A stretch of DNA of 33,751 nucleotides from a virus: positions 1 to 33,751 of IMG/VR virus record IMGVR_UViG_3300042261_000245; one strand, written 5' to 3'. Numbering within the stretch: position 1 is the first letter of the stretch; every line of letters begins with the position of its first letter. Shown here in pieces: positions 1 through 6,790 of this stretch. The translations under genes and the position numbers were made by a program. The notes under the pieces are model-generated. The model made no database searches. It worked only from the letters and a program-made list of their open reading frames with translations, and was not told the origin of the DNA.

Positions 1-58
1 TCGTTTTGCTGAACCGGGGGCCGATCTTGTTTCCCTTCTCAAATCTCGCTTTTGCCAT
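1..58 (-). CDS. Start of a gene truncated by the window edge
   Basis: An ATG at 58 (minus) opens a frame that runs off the left edge after 19 codons. The visible residues are basic and glycine-containing (MAKARFEKGNKIGPRF). It follows the ParB-methyltransferase gene by about 30 bases in the same direction. N-termini of this kind occur on phage small terminase-like and DUF5681-like proteins, and packaging genes would fit the gene order. Nineteen residues are too few to assign a family, so this is only a suggestion. Confidence 0.45.
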   Translation of the reverse strand, partial: MAKARFEKGNKIGPRFSKT

Positions 59-88
59 CGTCCGCTGTTTTTCTGCTGTTTTCCCGGG

Positions 89-1405
89 TTAGTTGTAGCT
101 GATCCCGTTGATGGTAATTTTCACCAGTGGGTCGAGCTCCTGCATCCGGTTGACGATCACTTGGCAGTACTTTTCGTCGAGCTCCATTCCGTAGCAATTT
201 CGGCCCATCTGGTGGGCTGCTACCATCGTGGATCCGCTTCCCAGAAAGGTGTCGAGGATGGTCTGGTTTGGCTTGCTGCTGTTTCGGACGGCCCGGCCCA
301 GCAGTCGGATGGGTTTCATCGTTGGGTGTTCCCCGTTGCGGCTGGGCTTGTCTTCGTGGATGATGGTGGTGGCGATTTTCTCGCTCAACATTTCCTCGAG
401 GAGCTTGATCATTTCCTCTTTCTTCAGCTTGCGGACGTCGATTTTGTCTTCGTAGACCGTGGTGTTTGTCCGGTCGTCGATGAAGTAGTGGCTGGCGCCG
501 TCCTTCCATCCGTAAAGGCAGGGCTCGTGTTTCCATTGGTAGTCCTGCCTTCCCATCACGAGGCTGTTCTTTACCCAGATCAGGCATTGGCGGATCTTCC
601 ATCCGGTTTCCTTTGCTGCGGCCCGGAAGTTGAAGCCCTCGCTGTCGGCGTGCCAGATGTAAAATGCCGCGCCCGGCTTGACGCTGGCGTTCATCTGGGT
701 GAAGGCGTCGATCAGAAATTGTCTGAACTGCCCGTCGCCCATGTTGTCGTTCTGGATCTTCAGTCCGGTTCCTCCTTGATAGTCGACGTTGTAAGGCGGG
801 TCGGTGATGATCAAGTCGGCCTGCTTCCCGTTCATCAGTTTGGCGACGTCTTCCGCTTTGGTGCTGTCCCCGCAGAGGAGCCGGTGGGTAATCGGTCCCC
901 GGGTAAATTCGATGATGTCGCCCTGCTTGATGTCGGTCTGGACCTCGTCTTTCTCCGGTACCTCGTAGTTGTCCTCCTCGGCTTCGATCTCGCTTCCGTC
1001 GTCTATGGCAAATTCCGGGAGGTCGATTCCCCAGCCCTCCAATTCGGCAAGGTCAAAGTTGGACGTGATCGCGTCCCAGTCCCACTCTCCGAAGCTGGCG
1101 TTATCCTTCATCATGAAAGCCCGGAGCTTGTCGGTGCTGGTCCCTTCCGGGATGACCTCGCACGTGACCTCTTTGATCCCGGCTTTCTTGCAGGCTTCGA
1201 GCCGCATATTCCCGCCTATGGTGATGAATCGTCCGTCCTGTTCATAAACGAGCAGTCCCCGGTGCTCCAGCATCTCGGGGTCCTCCTTGATCGACTTGAC
1301 CAGCTTTTCAAATTTCGCGTCCCGGATGATCCGGGGGTTTTCTGGTAGGCCGTCGATCTGTCCTGTGTTCCTGTCTATCCTGTTTAGGGGGATGATCTGT
1401 TTCAT
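89..1405 (-). CDS. ParB-domain / beta-class DNA methyltransferase fusion
   Basis: A 438-residue DNA modification methylase. Residues 1-130 form a ParB/Srx-like nuclease-fold domain, with the GGNMRLEA signature near 64-71. Residues 170-430 are the methyltransferase: the catalytic DPPY is at 202-205 and the AdoMet-binding FLGSGST motif lies near the C-terminus. Catalytic motif before AdoMet motif is the beta-class order, used by N6-adenine or N4-cytosine methyltransferases. The ParB-methyltransferase fusion is a recurrent phage architecture. It probably protects phage DNA from host restriction or marks it during replication; the target sequence cannot be read here. It lies near the end of the early operon, 12 bases after a small basic protein gene. 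Confidence 0.93.
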   Translation of the reverse strand: MKQIIPLNRIDRNTGQIDGLPENPRIIRDAKFEKLVKSIKEDPEMLEHRGLLVYEQDGRFITIGGNMRLEACKKAGIKEVTCEVIPEGTSTDKLRAFMMKDNASFGEWDWDAITSNFDLAELEGWGIDLPEFAIDDGSEIEAEEDNYEVPEKDEVQTDIKQGDIIEFTRGPITHRLLCGDSTKAEDVAKLMNGKQADLIITDPPYNVDYQGGTGLKIQNDNMGDGQFRQFLIDAFTQMNASVKPGAAFYIWHADSEGFNFRAAAKETGWKIRQCLIWVKNSLVMGRQDYQWKHEPCLYGWKDGASHYFIDDRTNTTVYEDKIDVRKLKKEEMIKLLEEMLSEKIATTIIHEDKPSRNGEHPTMKPIRLLGRAVRNSSKPNQTILDTFLGSGSTMVAAHQMGRNCYGMELDEKYCQVIVNRMQELDPLVKITINGISYN

Positions 1406-1417
1406 AGGCGGTGTCGG

Positions 1418-1603
1418 TTAAAATGGTGTGCTCATCCCGGGATTCCACGCCTCGGCTTTGGCTCCCTTCGTGGTCTTGGGCTTGATGCTGCTTTTCTGTT
1501 TCTTCCCGCCTTCGGAGTTGATGATCCCGCCGCGGGCACCTCCGCCTTTCTTGGCTTTGGTGGCTTTCGGTTTGCTGGATGCCAGCTTTACTTTCTTGGC
1601 CAT
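1418..1603 (-). CDS. Small lysine-rich basic protein
   Basis: A 61-residue protein dominated by Lys, Ala, Gly and Ser, with repeated basic blocks (KPKATKAKKGGG) and no hydrophobic core. It is probably disordered and able to bind nucleic acid, but no family is recognised. It sits between the PLD-like gene, whose stop is one base upstream, and the ParB-methyltransferase, 12 bases downstream. It is thus part of the same transcription unit and could be translationally coupled. The low-complexity sequence makes it possible that only the ORF, not the function, is conserved. Confidence 0.65.
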   Translation of the reverse strand: MAKKVKLASSKPKATKAKKGGGARGGIINSEGGKKQKSSIKPKTTKGAKAEAWNPGMSTPF

Positions 1604-1604
1604 T

Positions 1605-2357
1605 TTACTTGAGTGTTTTTCTGGTTATTAAATCCCACAGCGGCTTTACCCGGATGGGGTGGTTTATTGTCTTGTACTTGTCGAGGATCTTGCTCTGGTA
1701 GTCGGTGTAAAATTCCCAGAGCTCGGCGTTGTCTTCGATGGTGAACTGCTCGACGTTGTTGCTGCTGCGGAGGTTCGCGCTTCCGTGGATGACCATTTTC
1801 TTCCCGCCCAGGGTGTCGAATGTCACGGTCTTGGTGTGGGTCCCTGCGACCGCCAGCTGGAACCGGTCATCGATGTCGAGGGTCTTGTAAATGTAGGGCA
1901 CCAGCACTTGGCGCTCGTGGCTGTAGAAGTAGTGCGAAATGATCAGATTCAGCCGGTCCACGTATCCGCCCCTCATCAAAACCTCCAACCCGTCTATGTT
2001 CTCTTGGTTTAGGCTCAAAGTCGTGATGGTCATCGTGCCTACCTTGATGTTGTGGGTCCGTATGTAGGCTTCGATGAAATCCCCGAAGATGAAATTCCCG
2101 GCGACCACGACGTTTGCCCGCCCGCCCGGTTCGAGGTAAAGGTCCCGGGCGAGCTTGACGGCGTTGTCGTATTTGATGTTGTGCTGGGCGATGGGTCGGT
2201 ATAGCTTGGGCTTGGTGTAGCGTGTCTCCTCCGGGTCGCTGTCCTGTAGGTCGAAATCGTCGAGGTTTAGGTCGACGTCGAATTCCGGGAGGCTGCTCAA
2301 GTTGAAATCTTCAAGTCCTTCTGTCGCTTTCGTGTTCATTCGCTGGTTGTTGTTCAT
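1605..2357 (-). CDS. Phospholipase D-like (single HKD) protein
   Basis: A 250-residue protein with an acidic N-terminal tail (residues 10-45) and a C-terminal PLD-like domain. A textbook HxKx4D motif is present (H174, K176, D181), followed by GSAN at 192-195 and E203, the usual downstream GSxN...E signature. Only one HKD copy is present, so an active enzyme would have to dimerise, as Nuc-type endonucleases do. PLD-fold proteins with one HKD include nucleases, so a DNA-cleaving or processing role in the early region is plausible. The substrate cannot be deduced. A phospholipase role is less likely because no secretion signal is visible. Confidence 0.75.
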   Translation of the reverse strand: MNNNQRMNTKATEGLEDFNLSSLPEFDVDLNLDDFDLQDSDPEETRYTKPKLYRPIAQHNIKYDNAVKLARDLYLEPGGRANVVVAGNFIFGDFIEAYIRTHNIKVGTMTITTLSLNQENIDGLEVLMRGGYVDRLNLIISHYFYSHERQVLVPYIYKTLDIDDRFQLAVAGTHTKTVTFDTLGGKKMVIHGSANLRSSNNVEQFTIEDNAELWEFYTDYQSKILDKYKTINHPIRVKPLWDLITRKTLK

Positions 2358-2397
2358 ACAAAATTAACAAAGTGTTTGTAGGAAAAGCACAAACGGG

Positions 2398-2724
2398 TTA
2401 AAAAAATATCAGCGCTCTGGCTTTCCGGGCCTGCGTGGTCCGCGTCCAGAACCCGTCTATGCTGTGTTTCCGGTAGCATTTCTGGCATCGGGCCCGGAGG
2501 TTGCTGTCTTTCAAATATCCCGGGTCTGCTTTGTTGATCTTGTCCACGGAGAGGAGGATTCTGATCGCTCCCGGTTCGTCCGGGTGGCAAAGCTGCCCGG
2601 TCTTTCGGTTGACGATCGTGTAGTTCTCTGCTCCGCAATCCTCGCACTTGTTTTGTGCTCTGTCCCGGATGATCCTTCGCTGGGTCTGGATCCAGCTGGG
2701 TGGGTTTATCTTTGGTGTGTTCAA
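2398..2724 (-). CDS. HNH-like zinc protein with degenerate first histidine
   Basis: The frame encodes a Cys4 zinc-binding nuclease-like fold. From a TTG start at 2724 the pairs are CEDC (27-30) and CQKC (80-83), with the middle segment LLSVDKIN...NLRARC resembling an HNH core. The usual catalytic His after the hydrophobic strand is Asp61, so activity is doubtful. An upstream ATG at 2850 would give 150 residues but would overlap the preceding, convincing 59-residue gene by over 100 bases. The TTG start lies 11 bases after that gene's stop at 2736, so I prefer it. The product could be a structural zinc-ribbon relic of an HNH endonuclease. Confidence 0.65.
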   Translation of the reverse strand: MNTPKINPPSWIQTQRRIIRDRAQNKCEDCGAENYTIVNRKTGQLCHPDEPGAIRILLSVDKINKADPGYLKDSNLRARCQKCYRKHSIDGFWTRTTQARKARALIFF

Positions 2725-2735
2725 GGCTTTGGTTT

Positions 2736-2915
2736 TTAGTCGTCCTCCCTGTGGATCTCTTTGAAGCTGCGGTATCCAAATGGCAGGCCGGGGTTTCTTC
2801 TGTTGATGAGCGCTTCGGCTCTTTTCTCGACGATCTCGCTTTCTTCCCATTCCTCGCAGCGGACGTTGATCTCTCCGCTGTAGGTGGCGATCTGGTATTT
2901 GACTGTCGCTATCAT
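2736..2915 (-). CDS. Small conserved phage protein (59 aa)
   Basis: The ATG at 2915 overlaps the stop of the upstream Cys-rich gene as ATGA, indicating translational coupling. The 59-residue product begins MIATVKYQIATYSGEI and ends with a charged SFKEIHRED stretch. It resembles short uncharacterised proteins I associate with Bacteroidales phages (recollection, not a search). It has a short beta-rich N-terminus and an amphipathic middle, and no membrane segment or Cys cluster. A longer open frame to 3146 exists, but its extra N-terminus is a shadow of the neighbouring gene. Confidence 0.7.
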   Translation of the reverse strand: MIATVKYQIATYSGEINVRCEEWEESEIVEKRAEALINRRNPGLPFGYRSFKEIHREDD

Positions 2916-3214
2916 GGCTGCGGCTGGGTTGCGGTTTCGTGGTGCAGGAACCTCTGGCATCCTTGCTTTGCCTTGTTGACTTTCGGGTCTCTGTCGCTGC
3001 ATCCGGTTTCGTGGGCGCAGTACCCGCATCCGATCTGGGCCGGGTTTTCCTCCGCCCATACTTTGTTGCAATCCTCCGGGGAGGCGCACTCGTATCCGAG
3101 CTGCTCGCAAATTTCGAGGCTGTCTTTCCCGGAGCATCCTTCGCACAGGCCGATTGCTTCCGGGCTCTGGGGGATCAGCTTGTAGCTGGTCGCTCCGATG
3201 TTCTTCCGTTTCAT
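2912..3214 (-). CDS. Cysteine-rich zinc-binding-like protein
   Basis: A 100-residue protein with nine cysteines, including paired CEGC (24-27) and CGYC (about 63-66) motifs and further single Cys at 36, 43, 49, 72 and 86. It is probably a metal-binding fold with one or two zinc sites. Start and stop overlap the flanking genes by four bases (ATGA on both sides), which supports both ends. No enzyme motif is seen. Small zinc proteins are common in phage early operons and may modify host factors, but that is inference only. Confidence 0.75.
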   Translation of the reverse strand: MKRKNIGATSYKLIPQSPEAIGLCEGCSGKDSLEICEQLGYECASPEDCNKVWAEENPAQIGCGYCAHETGCSDRDPKVNKAKQGCQRFLHHETATQPQP

Positions 3215-3402
3215 TTGTCTCTCTTTTTTGTTGTGGTGGTTGTTACTACGTAGTGGGTCCCGTTGTCCGCCTTCACGACGACTCCGTTCTTCCCCTCGTT
3301 TATTTTCTTCTGAATTGTGCCGCCGATGGCGTAGGGGAGGTCTGGCGTGCGAATGATCACGCGGTCCCCTTTTTGCGATTGTCTGATCTCTGTTGCGGTC
3401 AT
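3211..3402 (-). CDS. Small beta-rich protein, unknown function
   Basis: From the ATG at 3402 the product is 63 residues. It has a short beta-barrel-like pattern (DRVIIRTP...GVVVKADNGTHYVV) and ends in a Thr/Lys-rich tail. An alternative ATG at 3426 adds eight residues but overlaps the upstream gene's stop at 3414. The shorter start leaves an 11-base gap, like neighbouring gene junctions. The stop overlaps the next start as ATGA. No family is recognised; the pattern resembles small SH3- or KOW-like folds, which is only a guess. Confidence 0.65.
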   Translation of the reverse strand: MTATEIRQSQKGDRVIIRTPDLPYAIGGTIQKKINEGKNGVVVKADNGTHYVVTTTTTKKRDK

Positions 3403-3413
3403 TGGTTCTGGGT

Positions 3414-3563
3414 TTAGTTTAGGCAAGTGTTAAAAACGATTGTCTCCCGGGATGTCCAGAAGTAGTAGCTCTTGTGCGGGTAGGCCGGGCGCGGCTTGGG
3501 TGCTATCCCGTACCCGCAGGCATAAAGCGTCATGATTCGGTGTGGTCTGGCTCTCTTATTCAT
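3414..3563 (-). CDS. Small protein (49 aa), unknown
   Basis: An ATG at 3563 gives 49 residues, rich in Arg, Pro, Tyr and aromatic residues (MNKRARPHRIMTLYACGYGI ...). It fills what would otherwise be a 150-base gap between two convincing genes. It starts 17 bases after the stop of the DUF2786-like gene. It has a plausible amino-acid mix but no recognised domain. The same frame extends upstream as a shadow of the DUF2786-like gene, which lowers confidence. Confidence 0.5.
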   Translation of the reverse strand: MNKRARPHRIMTLYACGYGIAPKPRPAYPHKSYYFWTSRETIVFNTCLN

Positions 3564-3580
3564 TGCTGTTGTTGTTTGTG

Positions 3581-4117
3581 TCATTCCGTTGGCTGGGCTA
3601 TCGCCTTTCTGAACTGCTTTGTCATCTTCCCTGCCATCGATTGGATCAGTTTCAGATCGATGTCCGGGCTTGGTGTCGTCTTTGGCGGCTCCGATCCCGG
3701 GTCGCGCTGTATGAAGAGGTCGTGTTTGGCGTAGTAGGCTTGGTCGAAATTGTAAAGCACCCGCTTGCGCTCCTCGGCGTAATTCTTCCGGTGGAATTCG
3801 TACATCTCGCTGATCTGGATGTATTCGTAGTCGGTGGCGTCGACCACTCTCCAGCCCCTCATTTGGGATTTCCAGACCTTGAGGTCCGGGTTTGTCTTCC
3901 GGGTGCAATGGTGTATCAAGTACTCCTCCTCCTCGTTTCTGGTCTGGAAGGACCGGGGCTTGGTCGTGTCTTGCCCGAGGTCCTCGAGGGTCAGTCCGTG
4001 TTTTGCCAGGAGCGCGGTCAGCAGTTTTTCCGCGTTGGTCTTTTCTCCTCCGACTCCCCGGGTGGCGAGGGCGAGGATCTTCTTTGCTCTTTCGATGGTC
4101 TGTTCTGTTGCTGTCAT
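3581..4117 (-). CDS. DUF2786-like protein
   Basis: A 178-residue protein from the ATG at 4117. The N-terminal 40 residues carry the DUF2786 pattern: ERAKKILALA..., GGEKTNAEKLLTALLAKHGLTLEDL. This is a short helical domain found in phage and bacterial proteins, often ahead of a variable region. The remainder is charged and helical (SEMYEFHRKNYAEERKRVLY), without catalytic motifs that I recognise. An ATG at 4138 would add seven residues and overlap the upstream stop by ten bases; the later start leaves an 11-base gap as at other junctions. Function unknown. Confidence 0.75.
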   Translation of the reverse strand: MTATEQTIERAKKILALATRGVGGEKTNAEKLLTALLAKHGLTLEDLGQDTTKPRSFQTRNEEEEYLIHHCTRKTNPDLKVWKSQMRGWRVVDATDYEYIQISEMYEFHRKNYAEERKRVLYNFDQAYYAKHDLFIQRDPGSEPPKTTPSPDIDLKLIQSMAGKMTKQFRKAIAQPTE

Positions 4118-4128
4118 GGCTTGGTTGT

Positions 4129-4326
4129 TTAGTCCCATTGGTAGTTTTGGTCGAGGTATTCGCGCAGCTCGTCGACTGCTTTCTGGATCGCTTCTGCTTT
4201 GCTGCGCAGCTCCGGGTTTTCCATCCAGCGGGTTGCCGCTTCGAATGCTTCGGCTCCGTCGCTCAATTCGTAGAATGGCTTGCGGAGCCGGGTGGTCTTT
4301 GTCTTTTCTGGGATCGGGAATGTCAT
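4129..4326 (-). CDS. Small helical protein, unknown
   Basis: A 65-residue, mostly helical and charged protein, with AEAFEAATRWMENPELRSKA at the centre and an acidic C-terminus (REYLDQNYQWD). There is no membrane segment, Cys cluster or known motif. It starts 15 bases after the stop of the PP-loop gene and belongs to the same operon. The composition and precise packing support a real gene. Function unknown. Confidence 0.7.
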   Translation of the reverse strand: MTFPIPEKTKTTRLRKPFYELSDGAEAFEAATRWMENPELRSKAEAIQKAVDELREYLDQNYQWD

Positions 4327-4341
4327 AGCGTTGTTGTTGTT

Positions 4342-5190
4342 TTAGTCGGTGCAAAACCCGGCGGTGCACCCGGATCCTGTCCCGTAGATGAAATCGTATT
4401 GAATCGGCAGGCGCTCGATCTGGGCGAGGGTCAGCTTTTCTTTGAAGGTCTTTCCCTGTAGGTCCTCTTGGATCTTGCTCCATTGCATGATCGCGTTGTC
4501 GGTGTTGAAATTTTTACGCAGCTGGGCCGGTTGCTTCCAGAAGCAGTTTAGGCAGTTGCTGTCCTCGGGAAAGTCCAGCTGTTTTCCCTGCCAGAATTGG
4601 TGGATCTGGTAGTGAAAGATCTTGTCGTCGATCAGCGGGAAGGATCCCGTGCGCCATTCGATCTCCTCCCAGCGCTGGATCCAGCGGTTTGACTTGGGCT
4701 GGTATTCGCTCCTGTTCGGGTAGCTGTAGGTCGTCCCGAAATTGCCGCGGCGTTCCTGTTCGTCGTAGCGGTACCCGATCCGCATCTCGACCGGCAGCTC
4801 GGTGTTTAGGTAGAGGTAGTCGAAAATCGGCTGCATCTTGAGGATGCTGGTGCAGAATCGCTTGGCTTGGTTCGGGATCGCCTTCTTGAGCCCGATCATT
4901 TTTTCCCAGCCCATCCCGCGTACCCAGACGATCTCCCGGCCTATCATCTGCTCGAGGTCGAACATCACCTTCAGAATTTTTGGGTCTTCGCTGGTGGCCC
5001 GGAATTCGGGCTGCCCGGGGCAGAATTTCTGGAGCTTGTCGTTCACCCGTTGTTTCATCGCTTTGTCGATGCTCCTCCCGGCGTTGTGGTCGTCTATGCA
5101 AACCAGCGCGAAGATCTCGATGTCTGCTGGGTAGTTTACCGCGATGTAGCTGCTGGTCTTCCCTCCGCTTAAGCTGTTAACTGTCTTCAT
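4342..5190 (-). CDS. PP-loop ATPase / PAPS reductase-like protein
   Basis: A 282-residue protein from the ATG at 5190. The PP-loop SGGKTSSY lies within the first 15 residues and marks the adenine-nucleotide alpha-hydrolase superfamily, which includes PAPS reductases and sulphur- or nucleotide-transfer enzymes such as DndC and tRNA thiolases. Cysteines fall in RFCTS, in CLNC (SNCLNCFWK) and near the end (GCTAGFC), the arrangement seen in Fe-S-binding phage members. Such genes are frequent in phage early regions and may serve DNA modification or sulphur chemistry; the true substrate is unknown. An upstream ATG at 5220 would overlap the preceding gene by 17 bases, so the later start is preferred. 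Confidence 0.85.
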   Translation of the reverse strand: MKTVNSLSGGKTSSYIAVNYPADIEIFALVCIDDHNAGRSIDKAMKQRVNDKLQKFCPGQPEFRATSEDPKILKVMFDLEQMIGREIVWVRGMGWEKMIGLKKAIPNQAKRFCTSILKMQPIFDYLYLNTELPVEMRIGYRYDEQERRGNFGTTYSYPNRSEYQPKSNRWIQRWEEIEWRTGSFPLIDDKIFHYQIHQFWQGKQLDFPEDSNCLNCFWKQPAQLRKNFNTDNAIMQWSKIQEDLQGKTFKEKLTLAQIERLPIQYDFIYGTGSGCTAGFCTD

Positions 5191-5203
5191 CTCGTTTCTG
5201 CGC

Positions 5204-5428
5204 TTATGGTAAAACTTCAACCAGAACGATCCGCTTCACTCCGCCGATCTCGCTTTTCATTTCCCGGCAGGCTTTCGACCTGGCCTCTGGCAGGGATCCG
5301 TAGGCGCTGTATTCGCCTTTTGTGTACCTTCCTTTGTTATCGGTCCCGGTGATCTTAAACATCCACATTCCTGTTCCTTTCGGCTGGCGTCCGTGGGTGG
5401 CTTCGTAGTTTCTGGTGCTTGTTTCCAT
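5204..5428 (-). CDS. Small protein (74 aa), unknown
   Basis: The start at 5428 is preferred over an ATG at 5494, because the latter lies on the -33 element of a candidate promoter. The 74-residue product has a central beta pattern (GMWMFKITGTDNKGRYTKGE) and a helical stretch with SLPEARSKACREM, then KRIVLVEVLP. This resembles a small alpha/beta fold of unknown family. It is the first gene after the promoter at 5464-5494, so it opens the most distal early transcription unit. Confidence 0.7.
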   Translation of the reverse strand: METSTRNYEATHGRQPKGTGMWMFKITGTDNKGRYTKGEYSAYGSLPEARSKACREMKSEIGGVKRIVLVEVLP

Positions 5429-5463
5429 CTGGTTTCTGGTGTTTTTTGTCCTTGTTTGTAGCT

Positions 5464-5494
5464 CTAATTTAACACTAAAACCCGGAACACGCAA
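5464..5494 (-). promoter_or_regulatory. Bacteroidota-type promoter (shared -33 element)
   Basis: On the minus strand TTGCGTG runs from 5494 to 5488. After the TTG come 20 bases, then TAAATTAG (5471-5464), a near match to TAnnTTTG. A start of transcription near 5457 would leave a leader of about 30 bases before the ATG at 5428. The same -33 heptamer with the same spacing occurs at 11966-11996 and 15625-15655. Confidence 0.6.
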
Positions 5495-5506
5495 GCTCTT
5501 TTGTTT

Positions 5507-5523
5507 GTTTTATTGAATAAAAC
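5507..5523. repeat. 17-bp AT-rich palindrome
   Basis: A perfect inverted repeat, GTTTTATT and AATAAAAC around a single central base. It lies between the stop of the HNH gene (5536) and the promoter at 5464-5494. It could be a weak hairpin that slows transcription from the upstream unit, or an operator for the promoter. It lacks the GC-rich stem of a strong terminator. Confidence 0.4.
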
Positions 5524-5535
5524 GCGTATTTTCTG

Positions 5536-5808
5536 TTATTTGGACCGGTTCTTCTTTGCGGCGTGCTGGGCCAGAAACCGGTCGTGGATCTCCTGTGCTT
5601 CTGCCTTTTTGATCCGCTCGGCGTGGCAGTCGTCGTGCTTCTCCCGGGTGAGGGCCATCAAGTTTTCGATGACGTCCTTCCCTTTTCCCCGGCCCCGGAT
5701 GTGGTGGATGTCGTTTGCTCGCTGCCCGGTGATCTCGCATCGGACGTCTTCCGGGATCTGGTACCCGAAGTGGGCCATGTAGATCCGGGTGTGGTTTGGT
5801 ATGCTCAT
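5536..5808 (-). CDS. HNH endonuclease-like protein
   Basis: A 90-residue small HNH protein. The core NDIHHIRGRGKGKD (32-45) gives the first His pair, N49 follows in IENLMAL, and HDDCH (58-62) supplies the last histidines. Small phage HNH proteins nick or cut DNA and often support packaging or recombination. The ATG at 5808 overlaps the stop of the PD-(D/E)XK nuclease as ATGA, so the two nucleases are coupled. An in-frame extension to 6048 is a shadow of the upstream gene. A single Cys (C24) and no CxxC pair suggest no zinc finger. Confidence 0.85.
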   Translation of the reverse strand: MSIPNHTRIYMAHFGYQIPEDVRCEITGQRANDIHHIRGRGKGKDVIENLMALTREKHDDCHAERIKKAEAQEIHDRFLAQHAAKKNRSK

Positions 5809-6206
5809 TCGGTGAATTCCTTGATCGGGTCGATGGCTTCCCGGAGTAGGTCGAAGGTCTGGGCCCTCATCAGCTTCTCTGGCTCCGCCCGGAAAACGCG
5901 CCAGCCCATTAGCGCGGCTGTGTTGTATTTCTCGATGTCGGCCCGGAAACCGGCCCCTCGGTTGTGCCGCCCGCCGCCGGGCTTCCAGATCCCTCCTTCC
6001 ACCTCGATGGCAATCTTCAGCTCCGGGATGGCGTAGTCGAATCGCCACATTCGCGTCGGGTGGAACCGGACCTCTTTTTGGACCTCGATTTTAAACAGGG
6101 ATTTACAAGCGAGACAGAACGCGTCTGTCTTTGCGCGTTCTGCCTTCAAATTTGCTGTTTTTGGTTTCGGGTTGGGTTGTCGCCTCACTCTGGATTCAGA
6201 ATTCAT
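5805..6206 (-). CDS. PD-(D/E)XK-type endonuclease-like protein
   Basis: A 133-residue protein with a restriction-endonuclease-like core: D57 in WRFDYAIP, IAIEVEGG giving E68 and E70, then K93 in the helix DIEKYNTAALMGW. This pattern is close to the DUF559/Vsr-like class of small nucleases. The N-terminal 30 residues are basic. Likely roles are Holliday-junction or branched-DNA cleavage, or DNA repair. It overlaps the upstream DUF4406-like gene by 11 bases and the HNH gene by four, so the three are probably co-translated. Confidence 0.75.
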   Translation of the reverse strand: MNSESRVRRQPNPKPKTANLKAERAKTDAFCLACKSLFKIEVQKEVRFHPTRMWRFDYAIPELKIAIEVEGGIWKPGGGRHNRGAGFRADIEKYNTAALMGWRVFRAEPEKLMRAQTFDLLREAIDPIKEFTE

Positions 6207-6552
6207 CGTAGGCGTTTATTTCGTGGAAGACGCTAACGTCGTCCGGGATGATCAGCTCCGGGATTTTAAGCCAGCTGGCTATGGTGTGTTCGACGAATCC
6301 TCCCGGGGTGGTGTGTGGTTCGTCGAGTGTGGCGTAATAGTCGCACCCGCAAAGGGCCGGGACGCATTTCCGCATCGCGGTGTGCCACTCGTCGTCCGGG
6401 TCGCAGATCTCTGTCGGGATGACCGGCTCGAATCCGAGGCTCTCGAATCTGGCCTTCGCGTTTCTGTATTTCATCTGGACCAGCTCGGTCGGCAGTCCTG
6501 TAACTTTGGCAATGAGGTATACCCTCTCTGGCTTGTATTGGTTGTGTGTCAT
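6196..6552 (-). CDS. DUF4406-like (nucleoside deoxyribosyltransferase-related) protein
   Basis: A 118-residue protein from the ATG at 6552, which overlaps the upstream stop as ATGA. VYLIAKVTGLP near residues 10-20, an ARFESLGFEPVIPTE segment, the DDEWHTAMRKCVPALCGCD block and the late HTIASWLKIPE match the DUF4406 family. That family is related to nucleoside 2-deoxyribosyltransferases and is common in phages. A role in nucleotide metabolism is inferred from the fold. A longer frame to 6594 has an unlikely N-terminus. Confidence 0.8.
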   Translation of the reverse strand: MTHNQYKPERVYLIAKVTGLPTELVQMKYRNAKARFESLGFEPVIPTEICDPDDEWHTAMRKCVPALCGCDYYATLDEPHTTPGGFVEHTIASWLKIPELIIPDDVSVFHEINAYDEF

Positions 6553-6767
6553 TGGGCGATTTTGATTGATGAAAGAGGGAGGGTGCGCTTCCACCCTCCG
6601 CTCTCTCGTTCTTTTAGTGTTCTGATTCGGTGGTTCACGCAGGAAAGTCTGCGGTATTTTTCGTCGGTGAATTCCCCGGCTATCTCTGCCAGAATTGCTT
6701 CCTGTTGTGCGCGGAGCTCCTTCAATTTTGCCGCGATGTTCTCCCGCTTTTCTTGTCGTTTCCCCAT
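6549..6767 (-). CDS. Small coiled-coil protein
   Basis: A 72-residue protein from the ATG at 6767. Residues 5-32 form a strongly helical, charged coiled-coil-like segment (IAAKLKELRAQQEAILAEIA), followed by a second helix ending in HRIRTLKERES. There is no catalytic motif. It is placed directly after SSB and coupled by ATGA to the DUF4406-like gene. It could be a small DNA- or partner-binding adaptor, but that is not testable from sequence alone. Confidence 0.7.
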   Translation of the reverse strand: MGKRQEKRENIAAKLKELRAQQEAILAEIAGEFTDEKYRRLSCVNHRIRTLKERESGGWKRTLPLSSIKIAQ

Positions 6768-6790
6768 CGGTTTGTTTGGTTGGTTTTTGT

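Noticed and set aside
161-1348. 395-codon open frame on the plus strand opposite the ParB-methyltransferase
   Set aside because: It is antisense to a gene with full catalytic motifs, its product is a low-complexity Val/Leu/Asp mix without domains, and long antisense frames are common with this codon use.
2725-2850. Longer start of the HNH-like gene at ATG 2850
   Set aside because: It would overlap a coupled 59-residue gene by more than 100 bases and the added residues look like a shadow. A TTG start at 2724 is preferred, though not proven.
4118-4483. N-terminal extension of the DUF2786-like gene to 4483
   Set aside because: The extension overlaps two convincing genes and is Arg/Asp-rich shadow sequence; the start at 4117 fits the spacing of the operon.
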